Origin: Sapria himalayana
Taxonomy: Eukaryota; Streptophyta; Magnoliopsida; Malpighiales; Rafflesiaceae
DNA length: 64,000 nucleotides
Direction of reading: 5' to 3'
Assembly: GCA_029783825.1 (NCBI GenBank)
Contig: JAREIK010008210.1
Span: forward strand, 62,001-126,000
The stretch's first letter is position 1, and each line of letters begins with the position of its first letter. The notes under the pieces are model-generated. The model was given only the letters and a program-made list of their open reading frames with translations, was not told the DNA's origin and made no database searches. Below, in pieces: positions 24,787 through 35,089 of this stretch. Position numbers and translations under genes: made by a program.

Positions 24787-27700
24787 AATTATTGCAGAAC
24801 CAATGGTTCTGCAAGATCAACTAAATAAATATAGAGAAATTTTAGGATTTAATAAGGCGTATGCTAATCTAAATAGTAAACTCTAGATTTTATGGCATAG
24901 TAAATAGAAAATTGAAATAATAAAAGATACTGAACAAATAGTACATTTCAAATTAGATAAGAGCACAAATCAAATAATCTCAGCAGTTTATGCAAAAAAT
25001 GACAAACAATCTAGGTTGGCCTTATGGGAAGAAATGAAAGATATATCAAGTAGAAATTTACCTTGGTTTATAGGAGGCGACTTTAACATAATTAGAAGCC
25101 CTCAAGAAAAGAAGGGAGGCAAACCACCGGATAAGGTAGCCATGAAACAATTTAATGATACAATAGCCATTAACAATCTAATGGAAATTGATTACACCGG
25201 TTCAAGATATACCTGGTGCAACAATTGGAAAAAAAGAGGCGTTATCTGGGCTCGACTGGATAGGATTATGTGTAACATAAAGTGGATCACCTCACAAGGG
25301 ATTACGGGGCTTAGACACCTTAATAGAACTTGCTCTGACCATAGCCCCCTGCTTATCACGATTCAAAGTAACCAGGGTAATACATCTAATTTTAAATTTT
25401 AAAATATGTGGGTAAAGCATGCGAGCTTTGCAGGACTCGTCAGAGAATCTTGGAAAGAACCAGCAGAGGGTAAACAGATGCAAGTTCTATCAATTAAACT
25501 TCTGAGGCTAAAAGCTTGTTTAAAAACATGGAATAAAGAGGTTTTTGGAAAATTAAATCAGGAGCTAAAAATCTTAGAAGAAAAAGTAGCCAAGCTGGAG
25601 TAAGATTTTGACTCCACGAATAACTATGAAACTTGGATAGAATTAAGTAAGCTAAAGGAGAACTGAGATTGAAATTACACATGGAAGAAATTTATTGGAA
25701 ACAACGAGCAAAAATAAAATGGTTAAAGGATGGGGATCGCAATACTAAATTTTTTTATAATATGTCTAAAATAAAATCTCAAAAAAATAAAATTAAAGGT
25801 CTAATAAATAAAGAAGGAAAATGGGTAGAAGAGGAAAAGGAAATAGGTGCTCTCTTTAAAAATTTCTTTGAAAATCAACTATGTAGTCAGTCATGTAGGA
25901 CAGATAATTCTCTAATGCAAGAGATTAGGATGACCATTACGGAAGCTCAAAACCAATTAATGGAATTGATCCCAGAAGAACCAGAAGTCAAAGAAGCTGT
26001 CTTTAGTCTGGATAAAAATAGTGCTACAGGACCTGATGGTTGGAATAACTATTTCTATCAGGTAAACTAGAACACGATTAAAACTGAGCTAGTCCATGCA
26101 ATTGAAAGTTTTTTTGTAGGGGCGGAAATCCCAAAATAATGGGCAAAATCTTATTTAGTACTAATTCCTAAAAAAGAATCACCACAGAAATGTGAGGATT
26201 ATAGACCAATAAGTTTATGTAATGCTATGTATAAAATATTGGCCAAAATATTACAAAAATAGGCTAAGTTTAATTTTACCTACAATAATATCTCAGGAAC
26301 AAACTGGCTTTGTTAAAAACAGATTAATGATTGATAATATAAAACTTGCATCAGAAATGATGAAAGAAATAGGTGGTAAAGCTAGAGGAAAAAACTTAGT
26401 GGTCAAACTAGATCTATCGAAAGCCTTCGATATAGTGGAATGGGATACCCTTTGCTTTGTGTTAAGAAGTTTCGGCTTCTCTGAGCTGACCATAGATTTA
26501 ATTTATAGATGTATTTCAAGCACCTGGGTAAGAGTCCTGGTAAATGGTAAGTTAAGTGAGGAATTTAAACCAAATAAAAGTTTAAGGCAAGGGGATCCGT
26601 TATCCCCCCTTCTTTTTGATATATATATATAGAACTATTAATAAGAAACTTGAACAAGAAAATATCCAAAGGTAAAATAATGTCATTCGGACAACCAAGG
26701 AATACACCCAGAATTTGTTGTTTAGCCTACGCAGATGACTTTATAATATTTACTAATGCTAGCACAAAGTCTTTAATGAATCTTATGGATCTTCTGCAAA
26801 TATTTGAAAAAGAAACAGGCCAAATGGTTAATAAAAGTAAATGTCAGTTTATGCTTGCAAAAAATGCAAAACCAAAGTTAGTAGATAAAATAAAAAATAT
26901 TACAGGTTTTGCGGAAATTAAAGGAGCATTAATGTATCTAGGTTATCCGATATATGAGGGGAGGTTGAAGGAAGAATATCTAACCTACCTTCAAGACAAA
27001 TTAAGAAAGAAAATAGCATGATGGAAAGTAGAGCTCCTGGGATTTGGGGGGAGGATTATGTTGCTTTCACATGTATTACAAAGCACACTCACACACATAT
27101 TATCAGTGATACATCCCCCTAAAAAATTTATTAAAAAACTAGAATCAGAAATGGCAAACTTTTTATGGGGTAAAAAACAAGGCAGAAATAAACTACACTG
27201 GAAGGACTGGAAAAGTATTTGTTATCCGAAAGAGGAAGCAGGCTTAGGTCTTATGAGCCTCCAGGACTCGACAGCTGCCTAGGACTGTAAAAGTTGGTGG
27301 AGACTTAAAGAAAGCGATAATCTATGGGCTAAATATATGCGGGTAAAATATTTAGATAATAAAAATAAGACTTCTAAGAAAGCTTCTAACAGTTGGAAGT
27401 CAATGGGAAAACAAAAAGAGATAGTAGACTCACACTCTATACTAAAGAAGAGTGGCTGGAAATGGACGTTAACACCACAAGGAAACTTTTCCCTCAAATC
27501 GGCAAAAGATTTGGTCAGAAAGAAAAAACCGGTACAAACTCTATTTAAATGGGTATGGCAAGAAAATGTCCCGCAAAAAATGCGCTCCTTCACATGGAAG
27601 GCATTATTGAACGCTATACCGGTAGATAGAAATGTACAAAAGAAAGGGATAAACATGGCTTCAAGATGCGAATGCTGTTCTCAAGCGGTTGAAACAACTG

Positions 27701-28602
27701 ATCATTTGCTTTCGAATGGTCCCATTGCAGCAGTAATATGGAGAGAGATGGAAGGGAAAAAAAGAATATGTAAAATAGAAGATGGATTAAAAGATAAAGT
27801 TAAAAAATGGGAAAAAGTAAACATGAAAAGCCCCGCCAGGAAATGGCTTAATCAGAAACTGCCGCATCTAATTATTTGGTGCATTTGGAAATCTAGAAAC
27901 AAAAGTAAATATGAAAATATAAGGATGAACTTAACAAAAATTATAAAAGATATTAAAAAGGAGATATATAATATATCAATAATAAAACCGATAGTAATAC
28001 AGGATTTGGAACAAGAAAAGAAGCTTGAGAATGAATGGGATCTCACATACAAAGTGTTAAAACAGCAATGGGCTAAATGTATACAGTGGAATGCTCTGCC
28101 GGTTGGCAAACTTTCACTTAATACGGATGGGAGTTTTAGCAGGGACACTGGAATAGCAGGAGGAGGCGGGGTAATAAGAGATCATACAGGGACAGTACAG
28201 AGAGCATTTACCAGATCTAGTAGGGCATCCTCGGCTTTAGAATCAGAAATCAGAGCATTAAAATCAAGGTTAGAGATATGTAAGCAGCTAAACTTTAAAA
28301 ACATTGAAGTTCAGGTAGACTCAAAATTACTAGTTGATAGGGTAATTAATAAGAAAATATTATGGAGGTATGAAGAGGATCTAGAAGTTATTCTTAATCT
28401 TTTGGAAGAACTGAAGGCCTCAATAATACATATTTATAGAGAAGCCAATAATCTAGCGGACTGTCTATCTAAAATAGGCACCACCAGAGGAAATATAGAT
28501 TATAATGAGAAATTCATGCCAAATAAACTAAAGGGAATAGCATGTTTAGATAAAATGGGTTTTCCTTATATAAGAACAAATAAACAGACCACGAAGATAT
28601 GA
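24787..28602 (+). pseudogene. LINE B ORF2 (truncated and broken)
   Basis: Begins within the endonuclease domain. PWFIGGDFN, RYTWCNNW, WARLDRI and CSDHSPLL lie between 25070 and 25360. Reverse transcriptase motifs follow: QTGFVKNRL near 26300, KLDLSKAFD near 26410, LRQGDPLSPLLF near 26600, and the catalytic LAYADD near 26725. In-frame stops or shifts occur near 24883, 25400, 25602, 25664, 26069, 26262, 26630 and 27022. The last third (27337-28602) is still one open frame. The domain order is the same as in LINE A, and spacing is close enough to align the two copies throughout. Confidence 0.93.
27337..28602 (+). CDS. LINE B ORF2 distal segment: zf-RVT and RNase H, 421 codons open
   Basis: The longest intact non-repeat frame in the window. 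It opens at an internal Met in the thumb/connection region. At about residues 90-130 it carries the zf-RVT cluster (RCECCSQ...TDHLL), followed by a basic linker. At about residues 260-390 it carries an RNase H fold with all four acidic positions visible: NTDGSF, LESEIRAL, QVDSKLLVD and ANNLADCLS, plus the GGGGVIRD loop. It ends at TGA 28600-28602. It is the C-terminal part of ORF2 and has no start of its own, so independent expression is unlikely. That this segment is open while the upstream part is riddled with stops may be chance. Confidence 0.8.
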   Translation: MRVKYLDNKNKTSKKASNSWKSMGKQKEIVDSHSILKKSGWKWTLTPQGNFSLKSAKDLVRKKKPVQTLFKWVWQENVPQKMRSFTWKALLNAIPVDRNVQKKGINMASRCECCSQAVETTDHLLSNGPIAAVIWREMEGKKRICKIEDGLKDKVKKWEKVNMKSPARKWLNQKLPHLIIWCIWKSRNKSKYENIRMNLTKIIKDIKKEIYNISIIKPIVIQDLEQEKKLENEWDLTYKVLKQQWAKCIQWNALPVGKLSLNTDGSFSRDTGIAGGGGVIRDHTGTVQRAFTRSSRASSALESEIRALKSRLEICKQLNFKNIEVQVDSKLLVDRVINKKILWRYEEDLEVILNLLEELKASIIHIYREANNLADCLSKIGTTRGNIDYNEKFMPNKLKGIACLDKMGFPYIRTNKQTTKI

Positions 28603-30379
28603 CATAGTCTCATCTGTTTCCTGGATTGTGCGGGAATTCATTTGCAGAGAATTTCTATCTCACAATTAAATGGAATGGAAGGATGGAGATTGAGCCAAAT
28701 GGATATATATGAAGGAGATCCCATTATAGTATATATTAATTCTGTATTTTGGAAGAATGGTGCATAGCTATACTGTATGGTTGTTAAAATAATATGTATG
28801 TAATTTAGAATTTCTGCATATTCAAAATATGTGCTAATTCCGCATTTTGGCAGAAGTCGATAACCTCTGCAGAAAGGATGTATTTTGATTTTCTTTGTAG
28901 GATAATATATATTCTGTCTTTTCCTTGCAGTATGTTAAAGGGGAGTAATCGTTAACACTTTGGAGCTTGCCTAATGTTGTATTAGTTTAATCAAGAATAA
29001 GGGTAGTAGGGTGTCAAGTTCTGGTAGGCATGGTTGTTGTTTTTTTGTTTTCTCTTTGGTTTTGTTCTAGGATCAACAGCGAATACACTACGAAGGAAGA
29101 AGGCTGGAATCTTGTGAAGATTTGAGCCAGACGCACAGTGGAAAGGAGAGATAGAGGTTCGTCCACATGAGCAGCACTAAGTGGATGCTGCTGCTAAAGA
29201 GCCTCCATGAAAATACCAAATAAAGAGCCTTCACTGAGATTAGTTGCTGCTCTGTTGCTGCCAAAGCACATGTAGTGTGCTCCCTGTTGCTGACAAAGCC
29301 TGTGCTGTCAGGATAACTCCTGTTGTTGCTGTCTGTTTATGGCTGGTTGGAGGAGCCGGCTTGGAGGCAGTGTTTTAGACCTATTTCTTACGGCTGCGCA
29401 TTAAAGAAATTATGAATTGTTGTTAGTGTTTGCCAGCTTTTTTTGCAGTTGGCAGGGGGACAAGAGTAGAAACAGATAGCTTCCTGGTCCTGAGGAAAGT
29501 CGGATAAGGAGAGAGCTTTTTATTGTTTGTATGGCTACTTGATCAGCCAAGTATCAGTCTTGAGTTGGTCATGAGGAGCTGATCGGCCAAGAGACGCCAT
29601 ATAAAGAGCTGAGTAAGCCCTAGAAAGGGCTGGAAATTATTAAATAATGAATTGTTGTTAGTGTTTGTCAGCTTTTTCTACAGTTGGCAGGGGATAAGAG
29701 TAGAAATAGATAGCTTCCCGGTCCTGAGGGAAGTCGGATAAGGAGAGCGCTTGTAATTTATTGTTTGGTAGGTTTTTTGGTTGTATTTTTTCAGGTCAAG
29801 TCAAGCTGCAGCAAGGTGGTTCTCAGCATAGGTCAACTAAAAGGAAAGCATGCTGGACAAAGCTAGAAAGTGAAATGGCTGGTTGGAGGAGCTGGCTTGG
29901 AGGTAATGTTTCAGAATTCTTACGGTTGCATATTTGATCGGCCAAGAGTTATCTGTCTTGAGTCGGTCATGAGAGCATTCAGCCTGGACATGTATGAAGA
30001 CTAAGTTTATCAGTCTTCAGCCAGCATGTATGAAGAGGGGAGTATTCATATAGCTTCAAGATGAGAGATAACTTCAAGACGGTAGGAACTTTCATGAAGA
30101 TAGCAGATGGGAGTACTATGAGAGAGATTAAAAGTATGGAAAGAAAAGGCCTCATACAAATAGGGCTTTGGCAGAAAACCCAAAAGATATAAAGTGTATC
30201 AATACTTGACAAAAGATTAGTAGAAGGATATGAAAGTTTATATTTTACTCTATGTATTCTAGATTAGGTTAAAAGTGGGTGTAAAAGGGATATGGGTAGA
30301 AGTAGTTTGTAAAAATGATATTCCTCCGCCAAAAGAGAGGGTGATAATTAATAATAAAACAACCTTTAAAAAAAAAAAA
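28603..30379 (+). other. LINE B 3' untranslated region with internal duplications
   Basis: A 1.78-kb UTR, longer than that of LINE A. TGAATTGTTGTTAGTGTTTG...CAGTTGGCAGGGG...GATAGCTTCC(T/C)GGTCCTGAGG at about 29411-29530 recurs at about 29648-29765. CTGGTTGGAGGAGC(C/T)GGCTTGGAGG at about 29342 recurs at about 29880. Words such as GATC(A/G)GCCAAG also recur. The last 80 bp match LINE A. I see no gene in it. Confidence 0.8.
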
Positions 30380-30909
30380 CCTCCCCCTTGTTGAACAAGC
30401 TACTAGTCTCCGTGTTTTCAGCATTAAGGTGTGCCTTTAGTTCCCTAATTTGTTTTATCAATGCTTCATGATAATGTTTAAGGGCTTCATAATTGAGCTT
30501 TAGTGAGTCATTATTTGCTTTCAGGAGGCCATACTCTCTTTCTAAATGCTTGGTTTTCTACCTAGCATGGTAGTTTTAGAACCAAACAACTATTTGTCTT
30601 GGATGCAAACCAAGTTCATGAGCCAGTTTTTTTTCCTCTCTGGTTCAAGCTTGTTTTCCATTTCAAAGTTTTTCTTCATTGCCTTCACTTGATCTATTGT
30701 TAGGCATCTCTTCTTTAACTCTACTCTCATTTCTTAATTCTTCTACACATCCTTTTTTATCAAATCCATTTAAAAAAACATTGGTATTCTATTAAGCAAA
30801 CATGATTGTTACTATTGTTGCTTCTTTGACTATAAAGATTTCCTTCTAGTGTAGATGGGGATATTGAAATGAAAGCATAAAGGGAATTAGCAATGGCAAA
30901 TCTTATCAT
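30380..30909 (-). pseudogene. HD-Zip class I homeobox transcription factor, N-terminal part with homeodomain and leucine zipper
   Basis: Reading leftward from a Met at 30909: an N-terminus (NSLYAFISISPST), an acidic linker (DKKGCVEE), then a homeodomain (KKRCLTIDQVKAMKKNFEME, NKLEPERK, LGLHPRQIVVWF) and, directly joined to it, a leucine zipper (LEREYGLLKANN...DSLK...EALK...EALI...ELKAHL, leucines every seven residues). This order defines HD-Zip proteins, and the N-terminus and linker point to class I, ATHB5/6/16-like. The family acts as dimers binding pseudopalindromic DNA in ABA and growth responses. Two stops hit conserved recognition-helix residues: TAA for the Gln in WFQN and TAG for the Trp in ARWK. 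Frameshifts occur near 30760 and 30640. No intron interrupts the homeodomain-zipper junction, where class I genes usually have one, so this may be a processed copy. It is cut by LINE B. Confidence 0.88.
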
Positions 30910-31663
30910 AAGTGGATGCGAATAGGGGAGCATCATGTATTCTTTTGAATGCAAGAATGACAAGGCATAACATTTATCTTTCCCCACATGAGTTTTCGTG
31001 CACAAAGGCAGACAAGTTCAATGTATGTAAATCAGGAAAAAAAGATATCTCAGACTTCTGCTCACTCTATGTCCATCTATATTAGAAAAAAATGGTTCAA
31101 TGGAAAAAATTATTGTAGAAAAACCTGCTGGAGGATGTATAGGCTCAGCTATGTCTAGCCCCAAGAGATATTAGTAGCGGGGGAGGGGGGGGACATTATT
31201 CATGTTATCTATAAGTGATAATCACTACCTGGATCTCTTTTTGCTGCATACAATCCTCACGATCAACTAAACTAATTTTGAAATATTGTTGAATTAGAAT
31301 AATTTGGTTTACCTTTTATTAATCACAACCTAATAATTTTTACAAACTAAAAAGATATGCAGACTGCTATCTGTATGATATATTTTTATGATGATGTAAG
31401 TTCAATACAAGAATGTAATAACTATTATCTGCCATATAATGATGGAAGTTCAACTATGAATGGTGAGCTATAGAAGAACAGCATGCCCTATAAGGTGAAA
31501 TCATTTGGAAATGGCTTAAACATATAAAGTAGTGGGTCATTAAAATTTTTTAATGATCTTGTAACTTCTTTTCTGATTTTATTTCTCATAGATGTGGATT
31601 CTTCACATCCATGGGTATTGTTCCGCTATTTGAAGTTATTTCTGTGTTGTGATCTCTTTCTGG
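30910..31663. other. No recognisable gene
   Basis: Moderately AT-rich sequence between the HD-Zip start and the first AP-4 sigma exon. I looked for an upstream AP-4 sigma exon on the plus strand and found none. A G-run (GGGGGAGGGGGGGG, about 31177) is the only striking local feature. Confidence 0.6.
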
Positions 31664-31952
31664 AACTCATTTGTGGAGCATCATAACTACAAAATCGTAT
31701 ACCATTGCCGTGCATCTTTATTTATCCTGGTTGGCATTGACAACGATGAAGTAAGTTCCTATCGCATCTACAAAGTTGTATTTCAAGTTGAGCTGGATCA
31801 ATTTGTTTTGATTTTTTGTTTTCTGTTTTGTTTTTCTATTAAATGAGCAACGATATTAGTGACTAGAATCATAAATGTTGCAGAATGAGCTTGCGATTTT
31901 AGAATTCATACATCTATTAGTTGAAATAATGGATCATCATTTTGAGAATGTG
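31664..31952 (+). pseudogene. AP-4 adaptor complex sigma subunit, two internal exons
   Basis: The first exon (31664-31750) reads NSFVEHHNYKIVYHCRASLF and ILVGIDNDE, then a GTAAGT donor. The second (31884-31952), after a TTGCAG acceptor, reads NELAILEFIHLLVEIMDHHF and ENV, 23 codons with no stop, then a GT donor. The words NELAILEFIHLLVE and HNYKIVY match the AP-4 sigma (longin-type small chain) better than AP-1, AP-2 or AP-3 sigma as I remember them. AP-4 sorts cargo at the trans-Golgi network. The acceptor of the first exon looks damaged, and upstream exons are absent. The following exon is found 14 kb away at 45970, beyond CACTA transposase DNA, in the correct order and strand. Confidence 0.88.
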
Positions 31953-32076
31953 GTAGTGTTGAACTGCAACACGATGAACGTATCTGCCTCATCTTTCAAT
32001 TCTTCACATGAAGTAATTTAATTTAGTTTTTTTTTAATTATGATTTCTTAATAGTCAATATGAGTTCGACATCATG

Positions 32077-32115
32077 CACCATAAGAAAATCCCAAACAAC
32101 TAGGGAAAATTCTTT
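32077..32115 (+). repeat. CACTA-like terminal inverted repeat, inner left end
   Basis: CACCATAAGAAAATCCCAAA followed by CAACTAGGGAAAATT. The common plant CACTA terminus is CACTACAAGAAAA, and this differs by a few transitions. It pairs with the inward-read sequence from 48270. Confidence 0.7.
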
Positions 32116-32226
32116 AGAAAATGGGGGTTTTCCATCGCTAAAGTAGATATAATAATGGATTAATGATGGAACCTTTCCTAATCTAAAGTGCTTGTCACAA
32201 AATTAATGAGTACTATATTCCATAGC

Positions 32227-32358
32227 AAAATTAACGAGGGAAATTTCTAAAGCAAAATTAGTGAGGTAAATTTCTAAAGCAAAATTAGCGAAGGAAAATT
32301 CTCTAGCTAAATTAGCGGAAAAATTTCGTAGCTAAATTAGTGAGGGAAAACCCCTAGC
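32227..32358 (+). repeat. Five subterminal direct repeats of 25-27 bp
   Basis: Units begin at 32227, 32254, 32281, 32308 and 32333. Each is built as (A/T)AAATTAG(C/T)GAGGGAAAATT..., ending in (A/T)AGC. They lie 150-280 bp inside the terminal repeat, where CACTA elements carry binding sites for their TnpA protein. Sequence from here to about 32950 is AT-rich, with a GTGTGTGTGTG tract near 32863 and no other recognised gene. Confidence 0.8.
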
Positions 32359-32950
32359 TATTTTTCATTCCAAATTTATTTTTACATTTTTAATTTTTTA
32401 ATAAAATTTAATTACATATTTTTTAAATTTTATATTAAATTTAATAAAAATATAAACTATAAACCAATATTTATAATTAATAAAAAATAAAACCAGTTAA
32501 TAAATATTCTAATTCAATATGTTACATAGTTAAAATAGAAACATAACAAAACATGATTACATCTTATTCTTCATCAATGTATCTAATGACAGTGTATACA
32601 ATATAATCTGTCTATGAAATTAACGTTGCTTTCTTTTCCCCATCTTCTCAAAAGATGCGTACTACTCTAGCACCTAAGCATGTTTCTCCACGGCCATCTA
32701 CATTGCTTCTTTTAGTTATAGTTTGCATTTCCTCTCCACCACCAACTCCTTCCTTGTATCTGTAATTTCTTTTTTTTTATCTAGTTGCACTTCCAACATC
32801 ATTTTTTTTAACCTTGCAATCAATTACATGTATGTATACTTGTTCATGTATGTATGTGCTTGTGTGTGTGTGTGTGTCTAAACACAGACACATGTACTTT
32901 CATGCAAATACACATACCATCAAAGACAATAGAAGAAAATATTCTAGGGC

Positions 32951-33569
32951 TTATAAAACACACATATAGGTCTCTCGGGCATGGTAAGCATCTTCTAGTT
33001 TTTTGTCCTTTGGTACTCCTTGTAGATAGAGAATATTGTTACACCTGCATATAGAGCATAACATACTACATTTACAAACTAATAAAGAACACAACACAAT
33101 GTCGTTGATAAACAGATAGACTAGAGCATACAACACCAACTACCATTTGCTAGAAATTTCACACAACGAGATAAACATAAGCTTATTTTAAAATTCTGAA
33201 TCAAGATTTCTCCAAGATTTCCTGTGAACTGCCCATCAACATATTCTTCTGTGTTTCCCAGCTTCACGCATCAGTCCAGGGTTAATTATAAGAAAGTTAG
33301 AAAGTGACAAACAAAAGGGAAATGGAAGTTGAAATGACAACATGCTGCGTGGTATTGAATTTTTTCACACTTGTAGGTTCATATTGGAATCCACCGAAGA
33401 AAGGAAACACTAAAAAAAATCAAAGAAAAAAAATGAGAAAAAAAACTGCAATGCACAGGAAAAGAACACAAGGTAGCTAACCTTTGTATTTCATTCCCCA
33501 CTTGAGTTTTACAATGATCGACTTCCCAGTCAAGTTGTAAAGAAAAGGCTTGGGATTAATGGAGATGGT
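32951..33569 (-). pseudogene. Spliceosomal Sm protein F (SmF) gene copy with introns
   Basis: Exon 1 here (33569-33482) follows a TTGCAG acceptor and reads [20 protein letters not shown] and [10 protein letters not shown] up to a GTTAGC donor. Exon 2 (about 33300-33203) is partly decayed, but LGNTEEYVDGQFTGNLGEIL is clear. Exon 3 (33044-32951) follows an ATATGCAG acceptor and reads CNNILYLQGVPKDKKLEDA. These are the Sm1 and Sm2 motifs of SmF in the right order: KLKWGM(E/K)YKG, NTEEY, and (R)CNN(V/I)LY. SmF is one of the seven Sm-ring proteins on U snRNAs. The usual Met-containing first exon was not found, and the second exon has a frameshift. The copy lies inside CACTA DNA, just inside a terminal repeat, so it is probably a captured gene. 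Confidence 0.9.
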
Positions 33570-35089
33570 CTGCAATATTTAGCAATAAAAGAACTAATGA
33601 ATGGTGTTTTCATGCATGTATCCATTAGATATTTCTTTATATTTACTTAAAAATGTATAGGCATGTATATATGCAATATATATGCATACAGCATGAATAT
33701 AGTATAACTATATGTGTTCAGACACACACACCCGCACACACTATTTTCTAATCTTTATATATTTATCTATCTTGTCTATATATTGTACCTTTCTAGTTCA
33801 ACTGAACCATTGATGCATAGAAATGGTCATTACCAAAAAAATAAAATTATTGGTTAAGTAGAGAACATGGCACCTAGCAAAACATAAGCAATATCACAAC
33901 CATCATGCTCATCAATAAGATAGTTATATATAGTATATATGTGCATATAATATTGTAGTGTATATGTACATATACTGAGTATAAATGCACATATATACTA
34001 TATTATATATGTACATATACATTGTAGTATATACATATACACTAGAGTATATATGGATGTCTTATAGATATAGAACAGTAGGTATAGATATAATATGTAA
34101 CATGTAAAGTATTATCCCGTTTATCCATCACAAAGAATGCACAAAACATCACTATCAACATTAATAAGAAATTCAAATATTATTTGAATTTTCAAAAATA
34201 TATCTAAAACTTTTAGAGGAAAACCTGGAAGACAAGCCACGAGCCATGCTAGGCACATCAAAGTTCACATCATGCCTCCCTGCAACCAGAACTCTCTCCT
34301 AGTCCCAAGGCATATAAGGGGGTTGCTCTACCCCGCCACTCCCCGTAGCACCATGCTCCCATGGGGCTTTCCTAGAATGTTTCTTCTTCTTTCTGTGTGG
34401 TTGACCCAATGATTTTGATCATTTAGCTTCATTGTGTTAGTCCATAAACCTATAGTTTATACTGATATATGGTTCTTCTCTTGGTTCGAAGCAAGAGCCC
34501 CATCACTTCGTTGTATGCGACAACATAACTATAGAATAGTTCATTGTTGTACACATCCATGGTTGTAAACAATTCAAACTGCACTCCATAAAAACAATAT
34601 GTACTCCATTAAAACAAAAACATTCACAGATATATAAAATAGTAATTATAGACATGAACAAACATGAATCTCAATTGATAGTCATACAACTTCAATAATA
34701 TCTAAAAGATGGCCAGCAATGATGTTTAGAGAGAGATAGAGAGAGTACTAGAATAAAATATTTTAGAAAAAATGAAGATAATAATAGCTCAGCCTCTTTG
34801 ATCTAGCATAGATTAGTAAATATGGAACCCATCCATAGGAAGGACCATGACAATGTCTGAAGGCTTTGAACCATAATTTATTCGTGCATCTTACATCAAA
34901 TTTCTTACAAAGATTCATGATTAGGTTAATCAGAAAAGCAAAGAAAAAACTATAATAAAGAAAAATGATGCCACCAAAAAAGTCTCATCCTATTTAGCTA
35001 CACATAGACAAAAATCAAAAATAGTTCAGAAATAATATTGATACAAATTCATCCTCATAATTAGTTGGTACATTTTTGCTAGCCTTTCA
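33570..35089. other. Unassigned stretch with weak coding-like islands
   Basis: Mostly AT-rich, with TATATACATATA-type words near 33930-34060. Around 34205-34600 the minus strand has higher GC and long semi-open readings, for example MDVYNNELFYSYVVAYNEVM then GLLLRTKRRT near 34560-34480, and a Lys/Gly-rich reading near 34400-34220. Around 34790-34930 another minus-strand reading has FRHCHGPSYGWVP. I cannot assign these to a family. They may be exons of the TnpA-like gene or another captured fragment. Confidence 0.35.

Larger units (their letters stand above)
24787..30379 (+). mobile_element. LINE B: 5'-truncated L1-type retrotransposon
   Basis: About 5.6 kb on the plus strand. Similarity to LINE A begins inside the endonuclease (GCAGAACCAATGG, Ala-Glu-Pro-Met), so ORF1 and the start of ORF2 are missing. 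The 3' end is a poly-A of 12 at 30368-30379, preceded by the same CCTCCGCCAAAAGAGAGGG tail as LINE A. It sits inside an HD-Zip I gene copy: HD-Zip sequence ends at about 24781 on one side and resumes at 30380 on the other. No target-site duplication is visible, and some HD-Zip sequence between the two halves seems to be missing, as if the insertion deleted part of its target. Confidence 0.93.

Noticed and set aside
27279..28148. Minus-strand frames within LINE B (27279-27656, 27852-28148, 25292-25682, 26293-26493)
   Set aside because: Antisense shadows of the ORF2 reading, which has clear reverse transcriptase and RNase H motifs on the plus strand.
29979..30212. Minus-strand 77-codon frame near the LINE B 3' end
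   Set aside because: Lies in the 3' UTR of LINE B, has no recognisable feature and overlaps duplicated UTR words.
32951..33139. Reading 32951-33139 as a 62-residue membrane-like protein, or 32854-33054 plus as a Cys-rich peptide
   Set aside because: The last 30 codons are the terminal exon of SmF after an ATATGCAG acceptor. The hydrophobic part upstream is intron. The plus frame is antisense and starts in a GT microsatellite.
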